The position numbers and the translations under genes are program-made. A DNA stretch of 21,165 nucleotides from DSWT01 sp035415725 (GTDB taxonomy: Bacteria > Chloroflexota > Anaerolineae > B4-G1 > SLSP01): positions 1 to 21,165 of the forward strand of contig DAOOGN010000077.1 of the NCBI GenBank assembly GCA_035415725.1, read 5' to 3'. This document shows, piece after piece, positions 21,122 to 21,165 of the stretch. Each line of letters begins with the position of its first letter. Position 1 is the first letter of the stretch. The notes under the pieces were generated by a model. The model saw only the letters and a program-made list of their open reading frames with translations. It ran no database searches and was not told the DNA's origin.

Positions 21122-21165
21122 ATGCATCCCTGGGAATTTATCCCTGAAGAACGTCAGGCTTTGCT
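21122..21165 (+). CDS. Start of an unidentified gene, truncated by the window edge
   Basis: After GAGGAAA (about 21111-21117) an ATG opens a frame of 14 codons beginning MHPWEFIPEERQAL. There is too little to assign. Position on the same strand 53 nt after the sugar transferase suggests it belongs to the polysaccharide cluster. Confidence 0.5.
   Translation, partial: MHPWEFIPEERQAL

Overview
The window reads as an ordinary chromosomal stretch of a GC-rich bacterium, most likely a Chloroflexota member (Anaerolineae/Caldilineae-like). This is inferred from the gene set: fused shikimate-pathway genes, a CofE-like F420 ligase, an rpsF-ssb-rpsR operon followed by a membrane-anchored SurA-like protein, and many short word-like repeat tracts between and inside genes. 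I could not test the assignment by search.

Left edge (1-2343): an integron-type platform. A tyrosine recombinase with the IntI-specific insert (647-1612, +) is divergent from a small conserved protein (567-190, -) that has a near-consensus sigma70 promoter. Beyond that gene lie five copies of a ~20-bp palindrome and a GTTRRRY-type core site. Any cassette array would lie off the left edge. A 4'-phosphopantetheinyl transferase follows intI after a 2-nt gap.

2340-7776 (-): a shikimate/aromatic block, transcribed right to left: a VapB-like antitoxin with the out-of-frame C-terminal remnant of a PIN toxin, then aroC, an aroK-aroB fusion, and an aroQ-aminotransferase fusion. Together these cover five pathway activities plus a PLP aminotransferase. 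The genes carry word-like low-complexity DNA that is translated as an N-terminal extension of AroQ, an inter-domain linker, an insertion inside AroB and the tail of AroC. A 124-bp MITE-like element with a 4-bp target duplication sits between aroC and aroKB.

7777-11404: tyrS (-), cofE-like F420 ligase (+), and two repeat-rich intergenic stretches with hairpins and one copy of a 138-bp dispersed repeat whose partner is at 13833-13970.

11405-14460 (-): rpsF-ssb-rpsR, then a SurA/parvulin-like membrane-anchored protein. rpsF has a CCG-loop hairpin next to its ribosome binding site. Upstream is a complete RNase P RNA gene with its own promoter.

14457-18355 (-): an apparent operon of acylphosphatase, a FecR-like single-pass membrane protein, a HypE/AIR-synthase-related protein and a membrane metallophosphoesterase with a degenerate GNH motif.

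18455-21165 (+): start of a surface-polysaccharide cluster: a GT4 glycosyltransferase with an apparently leaderless start, a polyprenyl-phosphate sugar transferase, and a truncated ORF running off the window.
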